A DNA stretch of 64,000 nt from assembly GCA_002413045.1 (NCBI GenBank), contig DHWF01000031.1, forward strand, positions 42,596 to 106,595. The letters are read 5' to 3'. A program made the position numbers and the translations under genes. Under the pieces are notes generated by a model. It was not told where the DNA came from and ran no database searches. It saw nothing but the letters and a program-made list of their open reading frames with translations. How positions within the stretch are numbered: the first letter of the stretch is position 1; each line of letters begins with the position of its first letter. The DNA comes from Chloroflexi bacterium UBA5189. Its GTDB lineage: Bacteria > Chloroflexota > Limnocylindria > Limnocylindrales > CSP1-4. Shown in pieces: positions 55,682 to 64,000 of this stretch.

Positions 55682-56707
55682 TCACTTGCCCAGGAAGCTG
55701 GACACGACGCCACCGACGATCGTGTCGAGGAGGCCCAGCTGGGATGGCGGTTCGATCACCTGGAGACTCCCTCCGTCGCTGTCGGTCACGGTTCCGCCGG
55801 TATCCGGCGGCTCGGTCGCCTGCGTGTCGGACCCGTCGGGCGACGGGGGTGGGGCGGGCGTGGCGGTCGGGTCGAAGTCGCCCGTCGGATTGATTCCGTC
55901 ATCGAAGCCCTCGAGCAGGATGCCGTCGAGCCACATCGGGTAGTCCGTGCCGCCGACGAGCGCGTCCGGCGGGACGCTGGGCTCGAGGGTGATCTCGGGC
56001 GTGACGTCGGGTGTGAGGTCGGGCGTCGGCTGGGCGGTCGTCCTGGGGGTGGGCCTGGGCGTCGGAGTCGGCTTCGGCGTCGGCTTGGGCGTCGGCTTGG
56101 GCGTCGGCTTCGGCGTCGGCTTGGGCGTCGGCTTGGGCGTCGGCGTCGCGGACGAGCAGCTGTGGGTGAACACGGCGGTCCAGTAGTGCTTCGGATACGT
56201 CGACCCATCGCCCTTGAACGCACCCAGGCCGATGCGGTTGAACCCGTTCCCCAGGATCAGGGCGCGGTGGCCCGACGAGCTCATCCAGCCGTTGAACATG
56301 GTCTGCGTGGCGACGTCGTCGGGATAGTTGTTCTCGCCGATGTTCTCGCCGGCGAGCGTGTAGCAGATGCCGCGGCGCTTCAGCTCATCGAAGACATCGC
56401 CGCCGGGCGGGTTCGGAATGGTGTGGCTGAAGTAGTTCCGGTCCCACATGTCCTTCGAGCGCCAGCGCGCGACGCTGGTGAGGTCCGACAGGACCTGGAG
56501 CGCGGGCAATCCGGCCGAGGCGCGGGCCTGGTTGATCAGGGTGACCATCTCGGACTCGTCGGCGGACGAGAAGGAGTAATCGGTCCAGCCGAGCGTGACG
56601 CTCGGGAGGCTCGCGACGATGACGAGCATGGCGGCGACCGCGACACCAAGCGGGGTCCAGCGGCGATGGCGGCGGGACGGCCGCGGGGTAGATGCGAAGG
56701 CGTTCAT
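55682..56707 (-). CDS. Secreted CAP (SCP/PR1)-domain protein with TPKP repeats
   Basis: A 341-residue exported protein: signal segment (about 18-40), CAP domain (about 47-178) with EMVTLINQARASAGLPAL, NYFSHTIPN, LAGENIGEN and SGHRALILG (conserved His and Glu residues), a TPKP-repeat linker, and an acidic Pro-rich tail ending in SFLGK. It has no LPXTG motif. CAP proteins bind sterols or act as proteases in some groups; the role in bacteria is unsettled. AGGAG sits 5 nt before ATG 56707. Confidence 0.88.
   Translation of the reverse strand: MNAFASTPRPSRRHRRWTPLGVAVAAMLVIVASLPSVTLGWTDYSFSSADESEMVTLINQARASAGLPALQVLSDLTSVARWRSKDMWDRNYFSHTIPNPPGGDVFDELKRRGICYTLAGENIGENNYPDDVATQTMFNGWMSSSGHRALILGNGFNRIGLGAFKGDGSTYPKHYWTAVFTHSCSSATPTPKPTPKPTPKPTPKPTPKPTPKPTPTPRPTPRTTAQPTPDLTPDVTPEITLEPSVPPDALVGGTDYPMWLDGILLEGFDDGINPTGDFDPTATPAPPPSPDGSDTQATEPPDTGGTVTDSDGGSLQVIEPPSQLGLLDTIVGGVVSSFLGK
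56045..56150. repeat. 12-bp tandem repeat in the CAP gene (TPKP)
   Basis: Units of gtcggcttgggc or gtcggcttcggc run through this part, giving about six TPKP units plus TPTPRP on the minus strand. It is an in-frame minisatellite linker, a likely slippage site. Confidence 0.8.
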
Positions 56708-56881
56708 CGGGCTCCTGCTCGGGCACTGAGCGTCCAGGCTGGGCTCCACACTGCCCCAGCACTGCGACTGTGGCCCGGGGGATCCGGAGCGGCCCCGGCT
56801 CGTTGGTCCCGACCGCACTGCCCATGGGTACCAACTGCTACCCGCGACCGCACCACACCGCACCAGATACGATCCGCGACG

Positions 56882-58099
56882 ATGCGCGTCGTGGTGGTCG
56901 GAGCCGGCGTCATGGGTGCCTGGACGGCACTCTGGCTCCGGCGCGCCGGACACGCCGTGACGCTCATCGACCGGCACGGGCCGGGGAACCAACTGGGGTC
57001 GTCCGGGGACGAATCCCGGATCACCCGGAGCAGCCACGGCCCCGACCGCTTCTACCCCGTCTGGCAGCGCCGGGCGCTCGCCCAGTGGCGAGAGCTGGAG
57101 CATGCAGCGGGCGAGAGGCTGTTCGTCCAGGCCGGCGTAGTCTGGCTGGTGAGCCCGGGCGAATCGTTCGAGGCGGAATCGCTCGTCTCGCTGACGGCGC
57201 TCGGGATCCCCGTCGAGCAGTGGTCGCACGACCAGTTCGCCGCGCGGGTCCCGGTCATGCGCCCGGACGGGGTCCCGTGGGCGCTGTTCGAGCCCGAGGC
57301 AGGCGCCCTCTTCGCGCGGCCGGCCGTGAGCGCGACCATCCGGCAGTTCGAGGCGGTTGGTGGCGAGGTCGTCGTCGGCCGCGTCGAGCCGCCGCGGGCC
57401 GCGGGCAGCGGCGGCTCCGGCGGCGGCGGCCCCGGCGGGCTCGACGAGGTCCAGCTCGACAATGGGCGCCGGCTTGCCGCCGACGCCTTCGTGTTCGCCT
57501 GCGGGCCGTGGCTGCCGGACCTGTTCCCGGCGCTGCTCGGTGACCTGATCGTGCCGCATCGCCAGGACGTCATGCAGTTCGCGGTCCCGGCCGGCGACGG
57601 CCGGTACGGGGCCGATGCGATGCCCGTCTGGATCGACTTCGGCGGCTCGTTCTACGGCTTTCCCTCGTTCGACGGGGTCGGCCTGAAGGCCTGTCCGGAC
57701 TGGCTGGGCCCGATCGAGCGCCCGGACGACTCGGCACGCGAGGTCGCCCAGTCGAGCATCGAGGCGTCGCGGGCCGTGCTGCGCAAGCGTTTCCCGGCGC
57801 TGGGCGCGCAGCCCGTGGTCAAGAGCTGGACGTGCTTCTACGAGGTCACGCCGGATGCGCACTTCGTGATCGACCGGCACCCGGGCTTCGGCAACGCCTG
57901 GATCGCCGGCGGTGGCACCGGACATGCGTTCAAGCACGGCCCGGTCATCGGCGAGTACCTGGCGGCGCTCGTCACCGGCAACGCGTCGACCATTGCCGAG
58001 CTGGGCCCGGCCGACGGCCGCTTCGCGCTCCACGCCCGCGAAGCACGGCAGGGCTTTCGTACCAGCGGGCGGAACCCACTCGAGGACGCGCCGGGCTGA
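56882..58099 (+). CDS. FAD-dependent amine oxidase, sarcosine oxidase/MTOX-like
   Basis: A 405-residue monomeric flavoenzyme of the sarcosine/N-methyltryptophan oxidase family. GAGVMG at 7-12 binds FAD. The motif WTCFYEVTPDAHFVID contains Cys318, which matches the Cys that covalently binds FAD in MSOX/MTOX. A glycine-rich insert GSGGSGGGGPGG sits at about 178-190. The substrate (N-methyl amino acid) is open. TACGAT (56868-56873) is 8 nt before ATG 56882. Confidence 0.88.
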   Translation: MRVVVVGAGVMGAWTALWLRRAGHAVTLIDRHGPGNQLGSSGDESRITRSSHGPDRFYPVWQRRALAQWRELEHAAGERLFVQAGVVWLVSPGESFEAESLVSLTALGIPVEQWSHDQFAARVPVMRPDGVPWALFEPEAGALFARPAVSATIRQFEAVGGEVVVGRVEPPRAAGSGGSGGGGPGGLDEVQLDNGRRLAADAFVFACGPWLPDLFPALLGDLIVPHRQDVMQFAVPAGDGRYGADAMPVWIDFGGSFYGFPSFDGVGLKACPDWLGPIERPDDSAREVAQSSIEASRAVLRKRFPALGAQPVVKSWTCFYEVTPDAHFVIDRHPGFGNAWIAGGGTGHAFKHGPVIGEYLAALVTGNASTIAELGPADGRFALHAREARQGFRTSGRNPLEDAPG

Positions 58100-58159
58100 C
58101 CGTCGGCCTCGGGTACACTGCGCGGGCCCTCGTCCGGACCGGACGACCGGGCCCGCCGC

Positions 58160-58236
58160 GGTGGCCTTAGCTCAACCGGCAGAGCAGCGGATTGTGGTTC
58201 CGCAGGTTATGGGTTCGACCCCCATAGGCCACCCCA
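58160..58236 (+). tRNA. tRNA-His (GTG)
   Basis: A complete cloverleaf. Acceptor stem GTGGCCT/AGGCCAC, anticodon stem GCGGA/TCCGC with loop TTGTGGT (anticodon GTG, 58194-58196), T-stem ATGGG/CCCAT with loop TTCGACC, and encoded CCA at 58234-58236. G-1 (58160) faces C73 (58233), the tRNA-His identity pair. Confidence 0.96.
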
Positions 58237-58260
58237 CCCACCCCCGGATTGCGTGCGGGA

Positions 58261-60153
58261 TCAGCCGGCGATCGCGCGGAGCTCGGGTCCGTCAAGTGCG
58301 CGAGGCGTCCGCGCGCGTCGCGCGCCGCGTCGCTCCGGCGAGCCGGCCGCGGTCGGGACCGCTGGTGCCTCAGTCGAGCTGCCGGCGATCTCCACCCGAT
58401 TCCGGCCCGCCGCCTTGGCCGCGTAGAGGGCGGCATCGGCCGTGCGCAGGAGGGTCGAGGCGTCGAAGCCGTGGGAGGCCGAGCTGGCCACCCCGAGGGA
58501 CGTCGTCACGCGCGCGAAGCGGCCGGGGCCCAGGGCCACGACCATCTGCTCCACCGCGAGGCGGATCTTCTCGGCGACGGATGCGACCTGCTGCAGGTCC
58601 GCGTCGAGCACGGCGACCACGAACTCCTCCCCGCCGTAGCGGGCGACCTTGTCGCCGTCGCGAACCGTCGCGGTCACGATCCTGCCAAGCGACCGCAGGG
58701 CCATGTCGCCGGCCGGATGGCCGTAGCTGTCGTTGAACTGCTTGAAGTGATCCAGGTCGAGGAAGATGACGCCGAGCTGTCGGCCGGACGACTCGGCCGC
58801 GCGCAGCGCCAGCTCGAAGTCGGCGTCGAAGCTGCGGGCGTTCTCGAGCCCGGTGAGCGGGTCGGTCATGGCCAGGCGCTCCAGCGTCTCCGTTAGCCGG
58901 GCATTCGCGAGGGCGAGCCCCAGCTGCTCGGCGACGCGCGTCGCGAGCGTCGTTCCCTCGGGATCGAACCTCGTTGTCGCCGGGGTGCTCAGATGGAGGA
59001 CGCCGATGACGCGGCCGAGCGCGATCATGGGGATGCAGACCTGGTGGCTCCCGTCGTCCGGGAGGACGCCGCACCGAACCGCGAGCGGATCGCCGTCGCC
59101 GCGCACGATGTGCGTGGCACTTCTGCGGACCGCCGGGCACTCCGTCGGGGCAGCACCAATGACGGCACCGATCTCCGGCGCGCCCTCGCCCCACGACGAC
59201 GCTACGGTGAGGCGATTCGCCGATGGATTCATGAGGCAGATGGAGCCAGATGCGGCCGGCACCAGGAGGTGGAGAACGACCGCCCCGGTCGCCGCGAGCT
59301 CGCCCTCGTCTGCGGATGCGCTCAGGCGATCGCTCAGGCTGTTGAATAGTGACGCCCGGTCGCCATCCTGGCGGGCCCGCTCGTAGCGAGCATCGAGGTC
59401 CTGGTGGAGCGCCTGGAAGGCCCTGGCAAGCTGCCCGATCTCATCGTCCCGTGACACGTCGAACGTCGCCTGGCCCGTGGCCTGCGCCTGCTCAACCTCG
59501 CCGATGAGCCGTTCGAGCGGAACGCTCACGAACCGGATCACCCCTCGGATGACGAATGCAAGGCCGACCAACACGCTGATCAGCAGGCCCACGATCATGA
59601 CGACGCCCTGGACGCCGGCCTGGAGCCCGCTCCCCAGCGCGGCGTCCTGGCGATCCGTGGTGAACGCCTCCAGTGCCGCGATCTGAGCCTCGACCGCCCC
59701 AAATCGTTGCTCACCCTGGGCGAGCATCGTCCGGTCGATCAGGAGCCCTGCCTCGACGCGCTCGACCACGCTCGTGACCCAGCCATCAGCCCACGCGTCG
59801 TGTGCGCTGCGGATCGGGCCAATGAGCGCTGACACCTCGGGGTTCCCGAGGTCCTCGAGGCGGGCCATCGTGTCGATCACCTCGTCCTGCGCATTCTCGA
59901 AGGCGGTCAGCTGCGCGGTATCGCGGGTGGCCGCGAGCTCCGCCATCGCGGCATGCTCGTCCGCGACCGCCCGACGGAGCGTGTCATCGAGCTGCGCTAG
60001 CCGGTTGGTCAGCTCCCCGCTGGTCCTGCCTCCGGCGACGCTGAAGGCGGCGAAGCCTACCGTCACGATCGCGATCACCACGATGAGCAGGGTCATCACG
60101 CCGAACCAGCGTCGAAGCCGGCGGCGGATGCTGTCCGTGCTCGAAACGGTCAT
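58261..60153 (-). CDS. Membrane diguanylate cyclase (HAMP-GAF-GGDEF)
   Basis: A 630-residue signalling enzyme that makes cyclic-di-GMP. Two membrane helices (about 20-42 and 185-210) flank a helical extracytoplasmic sensor domain (four-helix-type), followed by a HAMP segment, a GAF domain (about 275-415, LHLSTPATTRFD) and a GGDEF domain. The catalytic loop is GGEEF at 507-511, preceded by LDLDHFKQFNDSYGH. An intact GGEEF suggests activity. The tail is Ala/Arg-rich. There is no EAL domain. It stops 24 nt from the convergent tRNA. Confidence 0.92.
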   Translation of the reverse strand: MTVSSTDSIRRRLRRWFGVMTLLIVVIAIVTVGFAAFSVAGGRTSGELTNRLAQLDDTLRRAVADEHAAMAELAATRDTAQLTAFENAQDEVIDTMARLEDLGNPEVSALIGPIRSAHDAWADGWVTSVVERVEAGLLIDRTMLAQGEQRFGAVEAQIAALEAFTTDRQDAALGSGLQAGVQGVVMIVGLLISVLVGLAFVIRGVIRFVSVPLERLIGEVEQAQATGQATFDVSRDDEIGQLARAFQALHQDLDARYERARQDGDRASLFNSLSDRLSASADEGELAATGAVVLHLLVPAASGSICLMNPSANRLTVASSWGEGAPEIGAVIGAAPTECPAVRRSATHIVRGDGDPLAVRCGVLPDDGSHQVCIPMIALGRVIGVLHLSTPATTRFDPEGTTLATRVAEQLGLALANARLTETLERLAMTDPLTGLENARSFDADFELALRAAESSGRQLGVIFLDLDHFKQFNDSYGHPAGDMALRSLGRIVTATVRDGDKVARYGGEEFVVAVLDADLQQVASVAEKIRLAVEQMVVALGPGRFARVTTSLGVASSASHGFDASTLLRTADAALYAAKAAGRNRVEIAGSSTEAPAVPTAAGSPERRGARRARTPRALDGPELRAIAG

Positions 60154-60348
60154 TGGGCGTCGATGTCGCGCACGCGTGTCTCCAGGGCAGCCGCGCCTAG
60201 GCGGGTATCTGCGAGGCCATCCTGGGCCGGGTCGCGATCGGCACGCCGGGCCGAACGGCACGATGACCCGTGCCAGGTGGCCCGCGGGAGGTCGCACAGA
60301 GGTCATGGGACCTTCGGCTGTGCAGACGGCATGCATCCTTCGAATCGA

Positions 60349-60377
60349 ACGGCCGGGCGGCACTGCCGCCCGGCCGT
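60349..60377 (-). terminator. Intrinsic-terminator-like hairpin after the DUF5666-like gene
   Basis: A perfect 13-bp stem (60349-60361 with 60365-60377, loop act) lies 21 nt beyond the DUF5666-like stop on the minus strand. No T run follows, so it may be a weak terminator or a 3' stabiliser. Confidence 0.6.
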
Positions 60378-60397
60378 CGTGCACGTGGGGAGCGAGA

Positions 60398-61198
60398 TCA
60401 GCCGGCGGAGCCGGTTGCGCTCGGAGCTGCGGTCGCGTTGGGATTCGGGCCGCCGTTGTCGCCGTCGGGGCCGTGGCCGAAGCCGCGCCCGTCGGGGCCG
60501 CCCTGATCGCCGGCCCGCACCATGGTCGCGGTGAGCGAGCCGTCGCTGTTCTGGGTGCCCTCGGCGTCGAGGAACATGCCCACCTTGATGTCGGAGAGCT
60601 TGGCGGTCGCGCCGGCGACGTCGTAGGTCGTCGAGCCGGTGACCTTGATCGTGACGGAGGATCCGTCGCGATCCTTGACCGTGATCGTCGAGTCGCTGAT
60701 CGCGGTGACCACACCGCCGGCGTGCGGCAGGATCACGGCGACCGAGTCGATCGTGAACGAGCCGTCGGACGCCTTGGTCTCGCGGAAGCCGATCTCGTCG
60801 CCGACCTTGAGGTCGCCGAGCGCGATCGTTGCGCCGCCCTTGGAATACGTGGTCCCGCTATCGACCGTCATGGTCCGCTTCCAGCCATCGGCGGTCGCGA
60901 GCGAGATGCTCGACCCGGAGATGGCCGTGATCGTGGCCCCGCCCATGCCGGGGCCACCATGGTCGCCCGGCCCACCGCCCCCGAAGTTGAGGTCCGGGAC
61001 CGTGGCATTGTTCGTGGTCGTGGAGCCGGCCGCAAGGGTTCCGGCCGGCGTGGCGGTCGACCCGAAGGCGAGGATGGCCACCGCGATCAGCGCGGCGGCC
61101 GCAATGCCGACGAGTCCGATGCGGGCCATCGTGGCCGGCCTCGGCAGCTCGGCCGCGGTGGCGCGTACCGGCTCCGGTGGGGTGAAGTATTCGTCCAT
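60398..61198 (-). CDS. DUF5666-like membrane-anchored beta-domain protein
   Basis: A 266-residue protein with a cytoplasmic N-terminus, one membrane helix (about 27-45, IGLVGIAAAALIAVAILAF) and an external part holding two similar beta-repeats, each like GGATITAISGSSISLATADG followed by T-T-Y strands and LxDIKVGMxxDAEGT. This matches DUF5666 in style. It ends in a Gly/Pro/Asn-rich tail. Function unknown. It diverges from the YHS gene, 104 nt between starts. Confidence 0.7.
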   Translation of the reverse strand: MDEYFTPPEPVRATAAELPRPATMARIGLVGIAAAALIAVAILAFGSTATPAGTLAAGSTTTNNATVPDLNFGGGGPGDHGGPGMGGATITAISGSSISLATADGWKRTMTVDSGTTYSKGGATIALGDLKVGDEIGFRETKASDGSFTIDSVAVILPHAGGVVTAISDSTITVKDRDGSSVTIKVTGSTTYDVAGATAKLSDIKVGMFLDAEGTQNSDGSLTATMVRAGDQGGPDGRGFGHGPDGDNGGPNPNATAAPSATGSAG

Positions 61199-61301
61199 GC
61201 GCGTCTCCGTTGCTCCGGCCACCCGGCAGTGGGGCGGTCCGTTGCTGACCACCGTGTCGGCGCGCGGTGACAGGAACGTGAGAACGCGCGACGATACGGC
61301 C

Positions 61302-61499
61302 ATGACCGAGACCCGCCACATCGACCCGAACGAGGATCCCGTCTGCGGGATGGTCGTCGACCCCGACACGGCGCGCGCGAACGGCCTCACCCTCACGCAC
61401 GACGGCCGCGAATACCTCTTCTGCGGCAAGGGCTGCTTCCTCGAGTTCCGCGACAACCCGGAGCCGTTCCTGGACCCGCGCCGACCGCCTTCGATGTAG
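61302..61499 (+). CDS. YHS-domain protein
   Basis: A 65-residue protein consisting of one YHS domain: EDPVCGMVVD and YLFCGKGCFLEFRDNPEPF, with three cysteines able to bind metal (Cu or Zn). Stand-alone YHS proteins often go with heavy-metal P-type ATPases, but no such gene is visible nearby. The role is therefore open. Confidence 0.85.
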   Translation: MTETRHIDPNEDPVCGMVVDPDTARANGLTLTHDGREYLFCGKGCFLEFRDNPEPFLDPRRPPSM

Positions 61500-61580
61500 G
61501 TTCCGCAACCTGGCTCGCGCGGAGCAACACCGCGGAGCCCGTTGGCGTCCTTTGGCCGCGATGGCTACGCTGCGCGCTCA

Positions 61581-62990
61581 ATGAACAGACCCGGGATCGC
61601 GGCCCTCCTGTCCGCGCTGTGGCCCGGGCTTGGCCAGGCGTGGCTCGGCGCAGGGCGCCGCGCCCTGCTCGTCGCGCTGCCGATGTTCGGGCTCGGGGCG
61701 GCCGTCGCGATTATCGCGCTGGTCAACATCCGACTCCTGATCGACGGGTTCGTCCAGCCCACGACGCTCGCGGCCATCCTGATCGGGCTGCTCGGCCTCG
61801 CCGTCTACCACCTGCTCGCCGTCCGCGACGCATTCCGGGTCGGCGTCCGGCGAGGGGGACCGGATGCGGCCGGTCGGACGCCGATTCTCCTGCTCGCGCT
61901 GGCGCTCGTCGTCGCCCTCTACGGCTCGATCGAGTTCGTCGGGCTGCACGCGTACGAGGCGACCACCTCGATCTTCGTCAACCCTGGCACCGGCTTCACC
62001 ATCCCGAGCGCCAGCTTCGCGCCGACGGCGCCACCGAGCCTCACCCCGGGCGACACTCCGTCTCCCATCCCGGCGCCCACCGCGACGCCCATCCCGGTCC
62101 CGGCGTGGGCGGCCGACGGCCGCTTGAACCTGCTCCTGATCGGCAGCGATGCGGGTCCGGGCCGCTGGAGCCTCCGCACGGACACGATGATCGTCCTGAG
62201 CGTGGACGTGGCGACCCACCGCGCGGCGATGTTCGGGATCCCCCGGAACATCGTCAACGTCCCGCTGGCGCCGGAGGACCAGGCCGCCTTCCCCAACGGC
62301 CGCTTCCCGCAGTTCCTGAACGCCCTGTACGTCGCGGCGATGAACGACCCGAAGCATTTTCCCGGCGGCGACGCGCGCGGCTTCCGAGCGGTGACCGGCG
62401 CGGTCCAGGAGCTGGTCGGGGTGCCGCTCGATGGCGCGATCGTGGTCGACCTCAACGGCTTCGTCGACCTCGTCAACGCGGTCGGCGGGCTATGGATCGA
62501 TATCCCGAGCAGCCTCTACGACGCGCACTATCCGAAGCCCGATGGGACCGGCTACATCCAGGTGTCGATCCAGCCCGGCTGCCAGAAGCTCAACGGGACC
62601 CGGGCCCTCGAGTACGCCCGGTCGCGCCACCAGGACGACGACTACGGCCGGATGCGCCGCCAGCAGTCCGTCCTCCTCGCGCTCGACCGCGAGCTGGACC
62701 CGATCGCGCTCCTGCCGCGCGTGCCCGACCTGCTCGACATCGCCAAGGACAACCTGTGGACGACGATCCAACCGAACGAGATCGCGGACCTGGCGGTCCT
62801 CGCCGCCCACGTTGATTCACACGACATCCAGACGATCGAGTTCTCGCCGCCCAAATACCCCGAGTTCCTGAACACCAAGGAGATCAAGTCGATCCAGGCC
62901 CGGGTGCAGTCAATCTTCAGCCAGCCGGTGGGCGTGGGGCCCTCGCCGACGCCGGCCGTCACGCAGAAGGCATGCCCGCCGACCTCGTAG
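61581..62990 (+). CDS. LytR-CpsA-Psr (LCP) family protein
   Basis: A 469-residue membrane protein that may attach glycopolymers to the cell wall. It has three to four N-terminal membrane helices (about 1-115), more than the usual one, then a Pro-rich linker (about 150-178) and an LCP domain (about 180-370): LNLLLIGSDAGPGRWSLRTD and LEYARSRHQDDDYGRMRRQQ hold the catalytic Arg and Asp residues. A C-terminal part follows. TACGCT at 61566-61571 is 9 nt before ATG 61581. Confidence 0.9.
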   Translation: MNRPGIAALLSALWPGLGQAWLGAGRRALLVALPMFGLGAAVAIIALVNIRLLIDGFVQPTTLAAILIGLLGLAVYHLLAVRDAFRVGVRRGGPDAAGRTPILLLALALVVALYGSIEFVGLHAYEATTSIFVNPGTGFTIPSASFAPTAPPSLTPGDTPSPIPAPTATPIPVPAWAADGRLNLLLIGSDAGPGRWSLRTDTMIVLSVDVATHRAAMFGIPRNIVNVPLAPEDQAAFPNGRFPQFLNALYVAAMNDPKHFPGGDARGFRAVTGAVQELVGVPLDGAIVVDLNGFVDLVNAVGGLWIDIPSSLYDAHYPKPDGTGYIQVSIQPGCQKLNGTRALEYARSRHQDDDYGRMRRQQSVLLALDRELDPIALLPRVPDLLDIAKDNLWTTIQPNEIADLAVLAAHVDSHDIQTIEFSPPKYPEFLNTKEIKSIQARVQSIFSQPVGVGPSPTPAVTQKACPPTS

Positions 62991-63000
62991 CATTGCCCGG

Positions 63001-63705
63001 ATGGCGCAGCTCGATTTCGACGACTTCGACGTCCTGACCTTCGACTGCTACGGCACCCTGATCGACTGGGAGACCGGGCTGCTCAACGCGTTCCGCGCGC
63101 CGCTGGCGGCCCATGGCGTGGACGCGCCGGACGGCGCGATCCTCGAGGCCTTCGCGCGACACGAGGCGCAGCTCGAGGCGGGCCCGTACCGCCGCTACCG
63201 GGACGTCCTCGGCGGCGTGCTCACGGCGATGCTCGACCACTTCGGCCAGGGCCCCTCCGCGGGAGAGGTCGCCGCGTTCGGCGGGTCGGTCGCCGACTGG
63301 CCGGCGTTCCCGGATTCCGTGGCGGCGCTGGCGAGGCTCCACTCGCGCTTCAAGCTGGGCGTCATCACGAATTGCGACGACGACCTCTTTGCCGCCTCGG
63401 AGGCGAGGCTCGGGATCGACTTCGACTGGGTCGTGACCGCGCAGCAGGCAAAGCGCTACAAGCCGAACCCGCGCGGCTTCGAGCTCGCGTTCGAGCGGAT
63501 CGGGCTGCCGCCGGCGCGGATCCTGCACGTCGCCCAGAGCCTGTTCCACGACCATGTCACCGCGAAGCGACTCGGCCTGTCGACGGTCTGGGTGGATCGG
63601 CGCGGCGACCAGCCGGGTTCCGGCGCCACGCCGCCCGCGAACGCGAAGCCGGACCTCACCGTGCCCGACATGGCGACGCTCGCGGCCCTGGCCGTCCCCG
63701 CGTGA
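63001..63705 (+). CDS. HAD-superfamily hydrolase, haloacid dehalogenase type II-like
   Basis: A 234-residue hydrolase with motif I FDCYGTLIDWE (nucleophile Asp15), motif II VITNCDD and motif III KRYKPNPRGFE, then VAQSLFHDHVTAKRLGLSTVW. Type II haloacid dehalogenases and phosphatases are alike here; the substrate is open. TAGCAT (62988-62993), overlapping the LCP stop, is 7 nt before ATG 63001. It overlaps the NUDIX start by GTGA. Confidence 0.88.
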   Translation: MAQLDFDDFDVLTFDCYGTLIDWETGLLNAFRAPLAAHGVDAPDGAILEAFARHEAQLEAGPYRRYRDVLGGVLTAMLDHFGQGPSAGEVAAFGGSVADWPAFPDSVAALARLHSRFKLGVITNCDDDLFAASEARLGIDFDWVVTAQQAKRYKPNPRGFELAFERIGLPPARILHVAQSLFHDHVTAKRLGLSTVWVDRRGDQPGSGATPPANAKPDLTVPDMATLAALAVPA

Positions 63706-64000
63706 GCGAGGACCCGCTGCGCGAGACGCCGATCAGCTCCGAGGTCATCCGCCGCGGGCGCATCCTCGAGTTCCGGATCGACACCGTGGAGGCCGCCGAC
63801 GGCCATCGCTCCACCCGCGACATCGCCGCGCATCCGGGTGGCGTGTGCATGGTCGCGATCGACGACAAGGATCGCGTGCTGCTCGTCCGCCAGTGGCGCC
63901 ACGCGACCGGCGGGCCGCTGCTCGAGATCCCGGCCGGCACGCTCGATCGCGAGCCGGACGGCTCGATCGAGGACCACGCCGCCGCCGCGGCCCGTGAGCT
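63702..64000 (+). CDS. NUDIX hydrolase (ADP-ribose pyrophosphatase-like), cut by window edge
   Basis: The first 99 residues are visible. VCMVAIDDKDRVLLVRQWRHATGG and LEIPAGTLDRE are the pre-Nudix strands of ADP-ribose pyrophosphatases; the box itself is reached with AAAAAREL before the window ends. GTG 63702 overlaps the HAD stop as GTGA, so the two are co-translated. Confidence 0.88.
   Translation, partial: MSEDPLRETPISSEVIRRGRILEFRIDTVEAADGHRSTRDIAAHPGGVCMVAIDDKDRVLLVRQWRHATGGPLLEIPAGTLDREPDGSIEDHAAAAARE

Noticed and set aside
56045..56150. Possible CRISPR or VNTR outside a gene
   Set aside because: It is an in-frame TPKP linker of the CAP protein.

Overview
The window is a very GC-rich, densely packed bacterial chromosome segment (64 kb, about 56 protein genes, one tRNA, no rRNA, no insertion sequence, no CRISPR). 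The mix of genes suggests a free-living aerobic, heterotrophic member of the Chloroflexota (Limnocylindria-like) or, less likely, an actinobacterium: cyanophycin metabolism, an F420-type luciferase-like oxidoreductase, bacterial NHEJ (Ku plus PE-LIG-POL LigD), an Lhr-Nei2 pair, a LytR-CpsA-Psr protein, and Pro/Thr-rich secreted proteins. The taxon is an inference; no marker gene is present. Many real genes start with GTG or TTG, and a large share have a TANNNT hexamer 6-9 nt before the start codon and no Shine-Dalgarno sequence, which points to widespread leaderless transcription.

Layout. 1-4.9 kb: cyanophycin synthetase (cut by the window edge), cyanophycinase and an MFS transporter. 5.0-11.3 kb: a DNA-repair operon lhr-nei2-class II amidotransferase, preceded by an SOS-box-like dyad overlapping its -35 region. 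11.5-23.8 kb: DoxX, AcuC-like deacetylase, a TatA-like protein, a secreted GH18 protein, a three-gene operon (MFS, YyaL-like protein, PLP gamma-lyase/synthase), a kinase-like P-loop protein with a C39-like protein, a MerR-MFS pair with an operator-like dyad, and a luciferase-like oxidoreductase. 23.8-32.8 kb: LigD and Ku, separated by an ECF sigma/membrane partner module and secreted proteins; then a YdeI/DUF1905-type protein and a putative PD-(D/E)XK nuclease.

33.7-49.0 kb is a purine-catabolic region: guanine deaminase, three-subunit xanthine dehydrogenase, urate oxidase, 5-hydroxyisourate hydrolase, OHCU decarboxylase, a hydantoinase-like cyclic amidase, a D-aminoacylase-like amidohydrolase, DUF3830, and malate synthase plus a glycolate-oxidase-like FAD enzyme. 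Together these can take guanine to allantoin and feed glyoxylate into malate. The xdh-uraD-uricase-malate synthase genes overlap or nearly touch (GTGA and similar), so they are one operon. No allantoicase or ureidoglycolate enzyme is visible, so the middle of the route is missing here or lies elsewhere.

49.0-64.0 kb: an M1-type lipoprotein peptidase, an MpaB/DUF2236 protein, BioY, a 120-bp near-palindrome, an ABC exporter (FtsX-type permease and ATPase), a CAP-domain protein with TPKP repeats, an MTOX/sarcosine-oxidase-like enzyme, tRNA-His, a GGDEF protein, a DUF5666-like protein, a YHS-domain protein, an LCP protein, a HAD hydrolase and the start of a NUDIX hydrolase. Because of the GC content, long antisense open frames lie opposite nearly every real gene; these are not annotated.
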